A program made the translations under genes and the position numbers. This document shows, one piece after another, positions 20,161 through 32,472 of a stretch of DNA of 64,000 bases; positions within the stretch are counted from its first letter, which is position 1, and the number at the start of each line of letters is the position of its first letter. The DNA lies in NCBI GenBank assembly GCA_039602395.1, contig JBCNJP010000003.1:68049917-68113916 (forward strand), given 5' to 3'. Source of the DNA: Deinandra increscens subsp. villosa. Its lineage: Eukaryota > Streptophyta > Magnoliopsida > Asterales > Asteraceae. The notes beneath the pieces are model-generated. The model did not search any database, was not told where the DNA came from, and was given only the letters and a program-made list of their open reading frames with translations.

Positions 20161-23100
20161 TGTAACACCCCAAATTTCCTAAATATGTGATAGACATAGT
20201 AAATACGTGTTTATATTATCACTACGTGAGTTTGATCGATAAATGTGGTAAACTATGCATTGGATAGATTGCATGTGTTAGAAATACGTATTCTATAGCT
20301 AAAATGATGAAAAATGCATAAACGGATGTGTTAAACGGTAAAGAAAGTAAAATATGTGATGAATATATGTATATATGAATAACATGATGATATATGTGTG
20401 AATTGATAGATATATACATATGAATACGTGTATTAATAGTTAATGAAAAAGTAGATGGACTAAAAGTGTAAATTATGCAAAGATATAAGCGTATACGAAT
20501 ATTATACGTATCTATAATGATTAGAAGTATTTTAAAGCTTAGAATATAGTAAAAATATATCTTAGAATGATCCATAACATGAAATGATAAGTATCACAAA
20601 GTTTGAGGGGCTAGAACGCAAAATATCTAAAGATATATATAAATATATAAATATATATAAATATATATATACGTATGTATACGTATATCATCGAGCATGT
20701 CCCAAGCCTTAGAAACTTTTATAAATATACCCTTAAGTGTTTTATAGCATAAAATAACAGTTCATAGAAGTTCAGGGGCTTAAAATGTAATTATAAAGTA
20801 GAGGGGCCAAAACTGTCATTATGGCAAAGATGCCAGGCGATACGCGCCACCCTTGCCCTCACTTTGCCCGATACGCGACCCACACAGGTCGCAGAATTGA
20901 CTTAAAGTCCGATTTTGAGCCACGTCAATCACCTTGGAGGCCAAGATACCGCGGATTCGTGTCGTTTTTGGAGCAACCAATCATGGTACTACGTGGAGGG
21001 ACCAGAGGCGACCTTCATGACTATAAATACGGACCAAAATCAATCGAAAATCTGCACCAATTCACTGATTCTTCATCTAAAAACCCTAAATGAACCCAGA
21101 AACTTCGTCAATCAAATTCGCACAGACGGTGAGGAGTTAGAAGGCGAATTTCAGCAGTCAACCCTTATTAGGTATGATCAACAATAACCTATCTCAGTTT
21201 TTGTTAATATTATGTCTAAGTATGATTTCTAGAAATGATCTAAAATTAGGGTTCTTGAGCTTGTTTTGCTAAAATCGGGTGATCGGGTGGGAATTAGGGT
21301 CTGAATTTTTGTAGGTAATCCTAATATAATGTATTTTAGGAAAGCCCTAAGTTTATTTCACAATTGGAAAAGGTTTTGTGAAGGTTTTGTTAACGGGTCA
21401 AAATTAGGGTTTTCATAACGTTACTCTGCCCAAATTGACTAAACGATATTGAATTAAGCTTTGAGCTTTTAAAGGATATTATAAAATGTTATAATAGATA
21501 ATACCCTAAGTTGGCTTGATTTAAAAATGAGTTTTGATAATAAAATGAGAAAATCATGAAATTAGGGTTTCTAAATATGGATATTTAATATAAAATAATC
21601 CAAAGGGTACAAGGGCTTGAATTTTGGTATGCTAATATGTTTTCATATAATATAAGAATATATGAAATTAATTTGGCTATATAATCAAGTATTTAAAATA
21701 CCGAGTTAATCGGATATTAGAAGTTCGCGCGGACCGGAAGGGTAGACACCTGTACACTGGGGTTTCTGGCAATAGCGGGGGTGTCGCCATCCCATTTGGG
21801 CAATGGCATCCCAACACTGGGCGATCCCGGAGTGAGTGTCTACTTATAGGAATGCGTGTCTTCATAATTATCAATAAAAAGAAAATAATATACCTATAGG
21901 GGTATTTTGGTCATTTTGACCTTAAAAGAAGTAAACCTTAATAATTAGATATTATTAAGATAATATAAGAGATAAATAAACATAGGATATGTTTATAATG
22001 TTAAACCTTGCGTTAATGCCATACGATACGCGAATTAGGTTAACCAAAGGATTCTGTCGGAGGTTCCGTCCCAGTTTAACAAATAAAGAGATAAGGTGAG
22101 TTCTGCGAGCCCACTTATAAATGTTTTAAACGCTTTAATGTTTTCGGGCTGATATACATACAATGTTCAACTGTTTACCTAAAAAGTATTTGAGTTAAGT
22201 GCTTTTATCTGAAAGTTTGATTATCTTAACTGATGAATTGATGAATTGTTTGAAATGATACGTGTTATGTTATAAAGATGCTTACAAGTAGTTATACGTG
22301 TTAGTATTATATATAAAATGATAATAATAGAATAATGCATATGAAATGATTATTAGATTTATGTGCTATATTTGCTTTGAAACTAGGTATCCAAATGATA
22401 AGGGTTTGTTAATAAACGTACAAGTGAGAATGTATGATTATATCAGAACAGGTGACGCATTTGCTATATTATTATGTGGTGGATACGCCGTTGGTACATC
22501 CTGTATACAAGCATGGTAGTATAGTTACCCGGCATATCAAAAGTGTGGAGGATACGCCGCTGGTACATCCTGTATACATACACCTAGGTAAATTGGGGGA
22601 TGTTCAGTTGTTGCAGTATATGAGTACATTACCATGTTTATTAGCACACGTGAGTCACCTGGATATCTAATTAGGGGCGGGTAGTAGTACTGTGGTGGTT
22701 AAGGAGATGTTCGATAGAATGGAACATCTAAAGAGTTAAAGTTACGTGAACAGAGGTCGATACTGAGGTTGGGGGCTCCAGATGAAGTCACCTGAGCGGT
22801 ATTCGAAACTGGAAGAACGGAATGTAGGACGGTTGTCGTTGCTGAGGTTGGGGGCTTCCAGATGAAGTCACCTGAGCAGTATTCGAGACCGGGAAGGTAT
22901 AGAAGGAATGGAGCGGTTGTCGGTACTGAGGTTGGGGGCTTCCGATAAAGTCACCCGAGCAGTATTCGAGACCAGAAGATATAGAGGTGTATGGAATTCA
23001 GGTCGTAGGAGTTAAAAGTTATTGAGGTAGATGTTTTCTAGAGAAACGTGTATGATTATGATGTTATGTTATGTATAACTTGTTATGTGTTATACTTGAT

Positions 23101-23511
23101 AAATGTTGTAAAGGGGTTTTGCAGGTTCAAAGGTTTTAACCTCACAAACGAGGTAACGTTTTTAAAATGTAGAACTCACCAGCGTAAGCTGACCTTTTTC
23201 CCAAAACCATATGTATGTCAGGTATAGGTGAGACGTCCGGGAGCAAGTGCGGAGCCCTCGTGATAAGAGACTGATCGGGCAAGCTATCAGAGGAGCTGTT
23301 GGAGGTGCTGGCTTAGTGTAGATAAATAAAGACGGATATAGTTAGTCGCTATATAGTTAGATTGTAAATTATCTCAATTACTTTACGTACTTGGCTTTAT
23401 AATAAATAAAAGTTTTAAATTTTCCGATGCTTATCTCTATTGTGCCACGTGTTCATGAGTAAATCCGATGAGTGACCCCTCCTAGTGCCAAGTCTGGGAG
23501 TGGGCGTCACA
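20161..23511 (+). repeat. 3' LTR of the gag-only gypsy element
   Basis: Matches 14775-18124 along its full length with about 44 differences by eye. It carries the same TATA box (21022-21029) and both internal tandem repeats. Followed by the TGTTT duplication. Confidence 0.95.
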
Positions 23512-23738
23512 TGTTTTTTCTGATCGGCTTGGCTTATGACCTTATGTTACTCCTTTTCTTCTTTGAAGTGTGTTGTACACGCCACGTGTTCTCTTTTAAA
23601 AATCTCTACGTGTTTCCACTTTTCTTTACTTCTTTCCACGCCTGTTGTTTCTCACTTTATATTCTTTTTCTTTATTTATCTTTCCTCTCTCTCTCTAAAA
23701 AGAGTTGTCTCTTTCTCTTCTCTGCCCTCTCTCTCTAA
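23512..23738. other. Flank continuing the repeat broken by the gypsy insertion
   Basis: TTTTTTCTGATC...GGCTTGGCTTATGAC resumes a sequence that also appears near 25572-25600, so it joins to 14774 across the gypsy element. The rest is CT-rich and leader-like, running into a Harbinger derivative at 23739. No coding sequence. Confidence 0.5.
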
Positions 23739-24549
23739 GGCTATATGTAGTGGTAGAAAGTTTTCAAGCCTCACCCTTAAGCATGAGACGACATGTGGAC
23801 AATAACATGACAAGGGCTTGAAGTTTTTTATTGTGTAGTGGTCAAGCCCTTTTCAAGTCCCATTCAATAATTACAAAATGATTGTTTTTTATTTATTTAA
23901 CTCACAGTAAATTAAATTAGAACTATTTTTTTAATGAAAGCATAATAAAATAAATAAAATTTCATTAATTAAAAAAATACAACTAAAAAAAAAGTTCACT
24001 TGTGGATACGGGACTTGAAACGGTTGTTGAAACGGGCCTTGAAACATCGAACGTGTTTGAAGATTTTGGAACGGTTGTTGTTGTTGCGAGTAACAGGAGA
24101 AACCTTGTGGAGGTTGTAGATTTGCGATCATATTCCACAACTCTTCGTTGGTCGGTGTTTGTTCGTTTTCACCGGACCTTGGTGTCGGTGATCGACCTAA
24201 CGGTTGCATGTTTCTGAAAGAGAGGTGTGAAAAAAGTTGGTGGTTTGTAGATGATAGAATAGAGAGATAAAAAAAAATGGTGTGGTTTTTAGTTGAATAG
24301 AAGTGTTTATATATATAGCGGGTAAAAAGGTTAATAATAAAATGGTTTAAAATGAAAAAAAAAGAAAAAAAAAACTTCAAACGGTCAAAAAATCTACTAT
24401 TCAACGGTCATTTGTCTCCCCTTTGCAGCATGACACATCCAACGCTTCCCCTTCATTTTTTCTCTTTCGCGCCCCACCATAGTGGGTGGGGTCGTTACCG
24501 ATGCGCTAAAGGGGCAGGAAAGGGGCTTCAAGCTCCATTACAGATAGCC
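23739..24549 (-). mobile_element. Short non-autonomous PIF/Harbinger derivative
   Basis: An 811-bp element with matching ends (left GGCTATATGTAGTGG; right end reads GGCTATCTGTAATGG on the other strand) and TAA on both sides (23736-23738, 24550-24552). It retains a fragment of an ORF1-type gene at 23931-24209 but no transposase, so it looks like an internal-deletion derivative of a larger Harbinger element. Confidence 0.8.
23931..24209 (-). pseudogene. Fragment resembling a Harbinger ORF1 (Myb/SANT-type) N-terminus
   Basis: From the Met at 24209 the translation reads MQPLGRSPTPRSGENEQTPT, then a Gln-rich stretch with repeated QQPFQ and QGPFQQPFQ. Low-complexity, Gln/Pro-rich N-termini of this kind occur in the DNA-binding partner protein of plant Harbinger elements. 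The DNA-binding domain is missing and the last 20 residues look like read-through into non-coding DNA. The longer frame that starts at 24404 adds only hydrophobic, non-conserved sequence. The assignment rests mostly on the element around it. Confidence 0.45.
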
Positions 24550-24552
24550 TAA

Positions 24553-25940
24553 ACGCAATTGAAGCTCTCTCTCTCTTATTCATATCTTCATTTTCTCTCT
24601 AAAGATTTCTCTTTCAGAGAGATCACAATGGCCGAAGCTTGCTTTTATTGTTCTCTTTACGTTTTCGTCGGTGCTCCGATGACGTTGAAGTGACGATTCC
24701 GTTTCTCCGTTGACGTAGAGGCAATGGCGTTTTCTTGGTCTTCTGTTGGAGATATTAAACATACAACGACTTCATGTTGTTTTTTGGGTAGTGACGAATC
24801 TCCATCGTCGTTGTAGCGGCGATTCAGTTGCTCCGATGACGTTGAAGGAAATTAGGGGTTCTTTTTATATGTGGACTTCGGGTTGCTGTAAACGTATGAT
24901 CTTACTTTGTATGGTTTTAATATCTAAATCTGAGATCCGAAATTGGAATTGGAGGTGGTCGTTTGTGCCGTGAACTTCTGGTTGCTGTAATATTTCAATT
25001 TCTTTGGCTACCTTTACTTTAGCTTACCCTCATCTTTGTTTCATTTTAGGTAGTGATGATTGGCCGGATCTGAGCCCTTTAGTTGATTTGAGCCTCATGG
25101 CAATAATATTATGGTTCTATTCGATTCGATGGAAACACTTAGTTGTGATCACAGGATGCATAGATCTGTTATCTATTGCAACCGTTACCTTGATCTATGC
25201 CATCAGTCTAAGGGTTACTGATTTGAGCCTTTACACGGCAATGATAATATTGTTTAAGTATGTTGAAGTGCTTTCCTGGGATGATATTAATATTTTGTTA
25301 AGGCTGTGATGTTTCTTGTTGTTGGATTATTTTCCATTTAGGTCATGATCGATGTGTTTACGGAGAGGCGTAGATTTGCTATCTATTGCAACCGCTGCAC
25401 CGATTTGTGCCTTAGATCTGGTCTGAACCAAAATGGTTATGATGATCGGTAGTAGTCTGAGCCTTCTCTTTATTTCATTATATATCATTTAAGTATTCTG
25501 AGTTGTACACTAAGATAATACTGTAGATGCCTTACGGGATTTTATTACTGGGTTTCAGTGGCGGTGCTCTTTCTGATTAGTCCTGGCTTATGACACACGT
25601 TTTATTCTTTGGACTTGAAGATGGTTTAGTATTTCCTATGATGATCCGTCTAGGGTCTGAGGTATGAATATTGGAGTAACCTATATTGATTTGCAACTGG
25701 TGTTGTTTGGTATTCTAAATGATATGATGATAATTTTTTGAATGGTTTGGTTTGGTGACATGATGATCTGATAAATATTCCTTGGTTGAAAACTTATTTT
25801 AAGAGGCTAATATGGTAGTTTGGTGGCCGCCGATCTTTGGTGTGTTGCCACCATCATCATATTCTGTATGCTTTTGAAGGCTAAAAATTTGACTGTGATT
25901 GATTTTTTTTTTGGGCCCGAAGGATTTTGTATATTCTGTA
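24553..25940. other. Unassigned stretch with leader-like start and internal duplications
   Basis: Begins CT-rich with a possible ATG at 24628. It contains two diverged copies of a segment built around GATCTGTTATCTATTGCAAC (about 25161 and 25372) and TTGAGCCT blocks, and a block at 25487-25600 also seen at 14692-14774 plus 23512-23545. Frames are short and no domain was recognised. It may be captured host sequence within a mobile element. Confidence 0.4.
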
Positions 25941-27307
25941 CAAGTTTTTGAAACCCGTGCATCGCACGCCAGTATATGAATAAATTAAAATGAAAAGTAA
26001 AAAGTAAAATGCACATAATGAAAACGAAATTCATCATTTGAATTAATACTAAGACGAAACATATCATAAGTTATAAAAGAAAATTACATATTGGAAAATA
26101 CAGATTTATAAACAACATTCAATGTCTGGTTAGTCACGTTGCCATCTTCATCTAGTATCAAAATTTTAAGTCCCTCTCTTCTCTTCACTTTTGACTATGC
26201 GACATACAATATGCTAAGAAATGCAGCAGACTTTCCCCTTGTGAAGAGCACCCTACTAACCTTTAAGGAAAGATATCTTTACAAGTTCATAGCAAAAGAT
26301 AATTTGAGATACTTATCATCTATTTAATGAGGTTTCAGTTTAACAAAAAACATCATCAAATGGAAAACAATGCTTACATTTTTTTTAATGGGCACCTTCG
26401 ATGGATGTTGAAGGACAAGATGTTGGACCAACAAAGGCATCTGCTCCTCAAAAGTGTTTAAAATATCTAAATTGTGCAAGCAATATGAAACATCACAACA
26501 ATCTTACATTAAACCAGCCAAACTATTCTTGATAGTTTTTTAACCCGTGCATCGCACAACTGAATTTTTTTAAAAAAAAACATTGATTAGTAGAGTAACA
26601 TGGCACGGCTGAAACTTAAAAAAACATTGACGATAATAGAGTAACATAGATGATAATAGAGTAACATGTTTATAGTAGAAAATCTAAGAATTATTATTAA
26701 AAAATATTATGGTATTTTATTTTGCATCTTTTCAATATATGTTTATATATCTTTTCGCGTAAATATTACATAGTTAGACTCATCTCAAAATCAACATATT
26801 TATTGTGCCCTTAAAAACATATTTATCTTACTTTGAAAATCAAAGTTTCCTCCAGCTGCTAGCGGTGTTCATACTTTGAATTTAAGCGTTAAAAACTATT
26901 TAAATTTACTTCATTTATAAAAGTACAAAAGTAAATTAATAAATTTAAAATATTTACATTAATAATTTTGATAAATAATTAAATTTGTTTTTAAATTTAA
27001 GGAAGTGAAAATAATAAATTTATATTTATATTTGAAAATTTACTTTAATAATAAGCTTACTTGCTAAAATTACTCAAGTCAAATTAATTAATTTGAATTT
27101 AAATCTTAAAAAATATTTAAAACTCAATCAATAAATAAAATTATAAAAGTCAACTAATAAATATAGAAACATTAATAATTTTTTCCGACCCTTTAGGCCC
27201 TCGTATTTGGGCGGGAATTCGACCAAAGAGAGGAAGTGGGCTTGACACGTGGTGTTTTTTGGGACCAAGATGGAGAGACTAACTTTTCTTTTATTATATA
27301 GTATAGA
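25941..27307 (-). mobile_element. Helitron-like remnant
   Basis: On the minus strand it begins TCTATACTATATAATAAAAG (27307 downward), a common start of plant Helitrons, and ends with a GTGCGATGCAC hairpin followed after about 14 bases by CTTG at 25944-25941. The flanks are A before the start and T after the end, as expected for A|T insertion. Just inside the 3' end is a fragment of the Helitron helicase C-terminus (26084-26215). The terminal CTTG departs from the usual CTRR. A second, similar hairpin at 26541-26553 suggests a nested or duplicated terminus. Confidence 0.6.
26084..26215 (-). pseudogene. Helitron helicase (Pif1-like) C-terminal fragment
   Basis: Minus-strand translation ending at the TAA at 26084 reads ...YVA(stop)SKVKRREGLKILILDEDG, then NVTNQTLNVVYKSVF. 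This fits the end of plant Helitron Rep-helicase proteins, where a YVALSRV-type motif precedes GLKILI and a NVVYKEVF-type end. A TAG has replaced the Leu codon of that motif. Sequence upstream is too diverged to follow. The intact protein would combine HUH nuclease and 5'-3' helicase for rolling-circle transposition; only the tail is here. Confidence 0.7.
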
Positions 27308-28017
27308 TAGATGCTTTCAATACTTGGAAATCTGGCTATGATGAATATTTTCTGAGTCTACAGGATTTCATATAGTCCTTATGGTTTCCAAGCCTACAAA
27401 TTTTGTTCTGGTTTATTTTTATGTGTATTTCTATTTCTTACAAAGGTTTCATATTCATCGCTTTATACTTGAATTTTTAGAGTTTGTGTATTTAGATTGG
27501 CTTTATAAGGTTTTTCTAACATTTTTAATTTCTTTTACATCTTGCAGATTATATATAAGTTGCTGGAAAAGTTACGTAATTAAGAACGACAGTTACTGTT
27601 TTTAGCCAGGTTTACAATTGTTCAATCACCTTTTAAGTTGAGATTCTAATTGTAAACTATAATTTTGCTTTTGTTAACTTCCTACAAAATAAACGTATGT
27701 GGTGTGAATTAAAAACGATTACGTTCGTAATGTTGTGTTATTTTGTTTAAAAAGGAAGCACAAAGAAGTGATTAAAACCCGCGGCAACGCGCGGTTCGTT
27801 TACTAGTAATTATATAAAAGTAAACTAAATTGAATGAACTAAAGTAGGAAAATGGAAATGAGGGGAGTCCAAAAGTTTTTTTAATCATGAGAACCCGTTA
27901 CTGGAAAGTGAAAAACCTCATGGGACCCACCAATACCCCGTTGCTTATGATAGGTAACTGGTTTATATTGAAAGTTGGATTTGAACCTGCCCAAAAGACT
28001 CCCTTACCAATTATTTA
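27308..28017. other. Non-coding stretch with a second Helitron-like 3' end
   Basis: Contains a CCGCG...CGCGG hairpin (27780-27795) followed by TTCGTTTA and CTAG at 27803-27806 with T after it, which fits a plus-strand Helitron 3' terminus. Its 5' end was not found. The rest is AT-rich and without coding potential; the frame at 27381-27605 is hydrophobic low-complexity sequence. Confidence 0.45.
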
Positions 28018-28504
28018 GGACATGTAGTATACCTTGGTGTGAAAGATGATGTTACCATGCCACGTGGTAGCTTACTGGATAACACCATCTTTCAACACCA
28101 AATGTGATATAAATGGTGTGATGATGTGGTGTTGAAGATTATTTTATTATTAGTTTTTTTGACTTTTTTTTAATTTAAATACTAATTAAATATTTTTATT
28201 TAACATAAAATAACATTACATTTTAAATTAAAATAACAAAATAAAAAAATTACATCAAACATAAATAATTCAAGAAAAAACGCTCGTAGATGTTCTCGAT
28301 CAAACCGCCTTAAGTTGGTTATGGATATTTAGATCTCGTATTTCGTGACGATTAACCCGTTTTTTCCTCGTCAATTTGTTCGTATGTTGTATCCAATTCC
28401 GCCCTCTTCAAATGACAAATCGCCGCACCCTTATCCTTGAGAATCAGATTATTTAAAATTAAAACAGCACGCATAACGTTGGTTATCTTGTCTTGGTGGA
28501 AAAT

Positions 28505-29060
28505 TCATGCGGGATAAGCAATGATGTGCCACTTATTTTTTAAATTTGCAAAGGTGCGTTCAACATCCTTCCTAGCAGGGGTTTGATCATCGGTGAAGAC
28601 TTTACGTCTCTCACCAATGGGAGTTGTGAAACCTTTCATAATAGTCGAATAGTCGGGATAAATCCCATCAGCCAAATAATATCCACGCTTGTAAGTGACA
28701 CCTCGTAGTTCAAATGACGAGTCGGGCTCACGCCCCTCTATGATATCATCCCAAATGGGTGATCGATCCATGACATTGATGTCATTGTTGGACCCCGCAA
28801 CACCAAAATATTGATGCCAAATCCACATGTCATATGACGCAACACCTTCAAGCATTATGGTAGGATGACCGTGATCACTATGCATGAATTGTGCTCTGCA
28901 CGCATTGGGACAGTTCTTCCATTCTCAGTGTGTGCAATCAATGCTACCAATCATTCCACGAAAACCCCATTTTTGTTCATGGAACTCGTAAAGTTGCCTG
29001 ATATCGCTTGCGGTAAGTCGTCGTAAATATTTTATTTGATACAACTTAAAGATACCTAAT
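28505..29060 (-). pseudogene. Harbinger transposase, C-terminal half
   Basis: Resembles the plant DDE-type Harbinger nuclease. Near 29055-28985 the minus strand reads KYLRRLTASDIRQLYEFHEQ, then WGFRGMIGSIDCTH, which holds the first catalytic Asp. Next come YDMWIWHQYFGVAGSNNDIN with the second Asp region and the C-terminal DVERTFANLKNKWHII, which holds the expected Glu. A TGA at 28925-28927 interrupts the frame right after CTH, where relatives have Trp (TGG to TGA). The frame otherwise stays open to 28505. Confidence 0.85.
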
Positions 29061-29079
29061 ATAAAATAATTAAAACAAG

Positions 29080-31640
29080 CCGGATACCACCCGCGCGTTG
29101 CAGCGGGGAGCTTGTTTTTAAAAATGTAATTGCTTTTGATTTGGACCAGTTAGAACTATGTAAACGATAATACAAATGATATATATGCAGGAGGTAATGA
29201 TAGTAATAGGATAGCCAAAATAATTCATTAGAAAATCAGTTATAGTCGAGGAAGTTAAAGTTGTCCCTTACAACAAACCAACCAAAATGATGAAATAAAA
29301 GTCATTTCTAAAGTTAAACAAAAGAAAGTCATACTGACATGTTACCATCGTCACTTCACCGTCATTGTCAGTTCGAAGTTCCATCATTCGACATTAGATA
29401 TGAAAAGATATTTGAGCTCAAAATCATATCTGATGCGTATCTTTTGATTAATTTCGATGCCATGATGTTTGGCAAAAGACTTCCAGTTGTTAATGTTGTA
29501 TCTGTAATGATCAAATGACTGTTCAGCAAATGAAATGCATTGTTAGTGGTAAGTAAGAGCTCACGGGGTGCAAAGTAGTAGTGGTACCTTTGTATGCTTG
29601 AATCTGGAATGGCTTTGAAAGTTGTCCTTTTTGTGAATATCATTGACGCTGGATGAGGAACAACTCATTAATATTACCTTTGATAATCACATATGTAGCC
29701 ATCAATTTGATAACATTTTCCCTCAGATCAGTCCATAACTAAATACATAACTAAATAGCATCACCCTGCAGGTTGGAAGGAATATATGTACTGAAATGAT
29801 GAACTATTACTTAAAAATATTAAGTGTTAAATATATATTTAAACGATGAACTATTACATGAAAACACTAAGTGTTATGTGTTGTACACTTACATTTATGT
29901 CAGTAAGAAGATAGTATCGATCACGTGGCTTCTGCTTTGGTGTGTATGACGTATTTCCTTATCACGCGCACATTGTGGTACAATTGCTGCTACCCTTTAC
30001 TATTCATTTCCTCTAGCATGAAATTTGTGTGTTGTAGATAGTAAAAGCATATATTTGTTTAGTATACAAACTGCATTATTATAGTTCTATTTCATTTATA
30101 CTACATTAAGAAGACAATAGCAGTGTGCTAAATAGATACTTTTAGGTAGTATTTTGGTCACTTTAGTACACAACAAAGTCAAAGATGACCAGCCTATTTT
30201 CTTTCCCTTCCTTTTCATATTGAACACCAAACATGAGAAAGGACCAATGTGCTTTATTTTACTCATTTGCTTTTTGGACCAGAATGAACCACAATTAATT
30301 TTAGTTACAAACACATCTGATCAAGTCTCATGATGATTATATGACAGGTAGTCTGCAATTAGGTTCATTGCTTGCAAACTTGGATTGTAACAAATATAGA
30401 AACTAAAGTTGGTTACTCATCTCTTAACTTGAATGTTATACATAGGCTGTAATATGTTATTCAAATAATCTGAATGCCACATGAGATTAATTCTGATTTT
30501 ATCTGGAAAAGTATTGGATTGTCTTTGGTAGAAAAAAAACTAACCATAACTTGTATCTCACTTTTTGCATAGTATATTTGACTAAGAACCATGTCTTCTT
30601 AATTGTTTCGTCTTCAAAATCAAATTAGAAATATAAAATAAAAAGGGCCAAAGTATATAGGCGTATATAGGCTTAGCTAATATAATAAACTACTTTACAA
30701 CATAGAAAAGGGAATTAGAAAAAACAATCAGCAACCATTATCCACATACAATGAATTCGAATCAAATTACTTCGACACTAATAGACATACAGATGCAATC
30801 AATTTTAACAAACGATTTCTACATGCTATGACTTAAAAAATAAACACACAAATTGAATCTGAAAACTAATTGCACAAAACCCTAAAGAAAAGCATAACAA
30901 AGAAAGAAAGACAATACCTGCAAGTATAGGTAAATCCGAGCAAACGTAATGACCTGCGCATCAAAAAAAGGAAACGATACATGTAAATCGACTGAAAATC
31001 ACGGTGGCCACCATCGCAAAACCCATCAAGGCGACTACACACCGAGAAGACCCGTGGCAAATCAGATCCAACACAATCACAACCTTAGAGGCTGAGACAG
31101 AAAGCAAACCGCCGTCGCCGCCTCAACGGAGCAACACCGATGCCGGCAACGAATCAAAGGCAGCCGCTTCGACGTTAAGACTGGCGGCTGGCAACGTCAC
31201 CGCCGTAACCACTAAGCGGCTGGTAATGCCTCAAGGGCGGCACATTCAAAGCAAGCATCACTAACCGGCATTTGCATCTATGTATTTTGTAGAGAGAGAG
31301 GAGAGGCGGATCTCTCCAGTGTAGAGAAGTAGAGAGAGAAAGCATAGAGAGAAAGAGAGAGCTGGGTATAATTTGTCTGTTTTGGAAATGGACATCTCAT
31401 CAAGCACCTCACTTTTATAGCATGGCCTTAATTAATTGGTTGAAAATATTTCATGATAAATTTCTATTGGCCAAAAACGAACTACAGTCAAATGTGAGTA
31501 GGGAGACACAATTTAGAATGTTATATATATAAATTAATATTAAAATTTAATTTAAATAATAGAAGTAATAATATAAATTTAAACTAATAAAATAATACAT
31601 TTGGAAAACTTTTGCAAACATGACCTTAGTGTCGGATGGA
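29080..31640. other. Unidentified insertion inside the Harbinger transposase
   Basis: About 2.6 kb separates the transposase halves. At its left edge the minus strand ends with a CCCGC...GCGGG hairpin (29093-29111) and CTTG, like the Helitron 3' end at 25941, so a minus-strand Helitron is possible. The right edge is not clear. 31004-31400 read on the minus strand resembles a gene leader (CT-rich, then GC-rich), perhaps captured host sequence. 29368-29643 has a short open frame on the minus strand that I cannot assign. Confidence 0.45.
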
Positions 31641-32084
31641 CATCCTCAAATACTCACTGAAGCTATCACCCGTAGTACCGTACGCCATCATATGAATGGT
31701 TGTCGTACACTTCTGCAAAGGAGTAAAACCAATCCTACCTCTCGCATCACTCCTTTGTGTGAACCATGGTACCTCTCGCTCTAAATCGTTCACTATTCTT
31801 AAAAATAGTGAGCGATTCAGACGAAAACGTTGGTGGAACGCTTCTGGGGGGTACACACAGGTGTCATTAAAATAATCTCTCATAAGACTTTCATGCCCTA
31901 TTTCACGGTTTCTGTTGAGATGAGCTCTTCGGGTTAGTACTCAGTTCGCTCGAGTGTTGAGCCGACGTTGGTGATGATGAACCATCATTTGAAAAAACAT
32001 GGTTGAGGCCCGGTCGGATGATGAATAGGATGAATAGTTGGATAAACCGCGGGATGAATTGTTAGATGAAGGAGAATAATCCAT
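31626..32084 (-). pseudogene. Harbinger transposase, N-terminal half
   Basis: Probable start at the ATG at 32084 (MDYSPSSNNSSRGLSNYSSY, Ser-rich). A TGA breaks the frame near 31940. It then continues MRDYFNDTCVYPPEAFHQRF, RLNRSLFLRIV and GFTPLQKCTTTIHMMAYGTT, ending EYLRMS at the insertion point. These motifs match the N-terminal part of plant Harbinger transposases. About 20-25 residues between this half and the C-terminal half are missing or lie in diverged sequence. Confidence 0.83.
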
Positions 32085-32472
32085 TTTTTGTAGGATGATT
32101 TATTTAGAGAAAGAAGGAGAAGAAATGGTGAAAGTGTTGATGATTATGTTAAAGAATGGGGATTTTATAGGTAAATAATTGTATTTTTTTTAAATGTGTC
32201 AAACGGGTGAAATTATGACTGTTTAATGGTCACATTTCTCAAAACAATCAGCAACCACGCCATCCGACCACGCCAACGTATAACGCGGAGGGGGGGGTGT
32301 TTCACGTTGTTTGGGGGGTGTTTCACGTCGTTGACCCCCTCAACGCAGCCCCTTCACGGGGTATACCAGGTGCCCTTAGATGAGTCAATGTAGATCATAA
32401 CCCATTTATTTAGATTAGTTGGGACATGGTATAACGGTCCATTTAGCTAGGTTGTGCGTCTGGTGATGACCC

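Larger units (their letters stand above)
14775..23511 (+). mobile_element. Gag-only Ty3/gypsy retrotransposon with 3.35-kb LTRs
   Basis: A complete element with LTRs at 14775-18124 (3,350 bp) and 20161-23511 (3,351 bp), TG...CA ends and perfect target duplications TGTTT (14770-14774, 23512-23516). The interior is only 2,036 bp. It holds a primer site, a gag gene with one internal stop and a polypurine tract, with no protease or pol. About 44 differences between the LTRs were counted by eye (roughly 1.3%), so insertion is fairly recent. The layout matches the class called terminal-repeat retrotransposons with GAG (TR-GAG). Long LTRs, Met-tRNA priming and the Gag type suggest a chromovirus such as Tekay/Del as parent, but without integrase this cannot be tested here. 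Confidence 0.94.
28018..32375 (-). mobile_element. PIF/Harbinger transposon with broken transposase and internal insertion
   Basis: A 4.36-kb element with matching ends (left GGACATGTAGTATACC; right end reads GGGCACCTGGTATACC on the other strand, 11 of 16 identical) and TTA on both sides (28015-28017, 32376-32378). The minus strand carries a Harbinger transposase in two parts, 31626-32084 and 28505-29060, separated by about 2.6 kb of unrelated DNA. No ORF1 partner gene was recognised. Neither half could yield active transposase. Confidence 0.82.

Noticed and set aside
29368..29643. B3-domain or RPA-like fragment on the minus strand
   Set aside because: A few residues in two frames were suggestive, but the match is too short and broken to support either.
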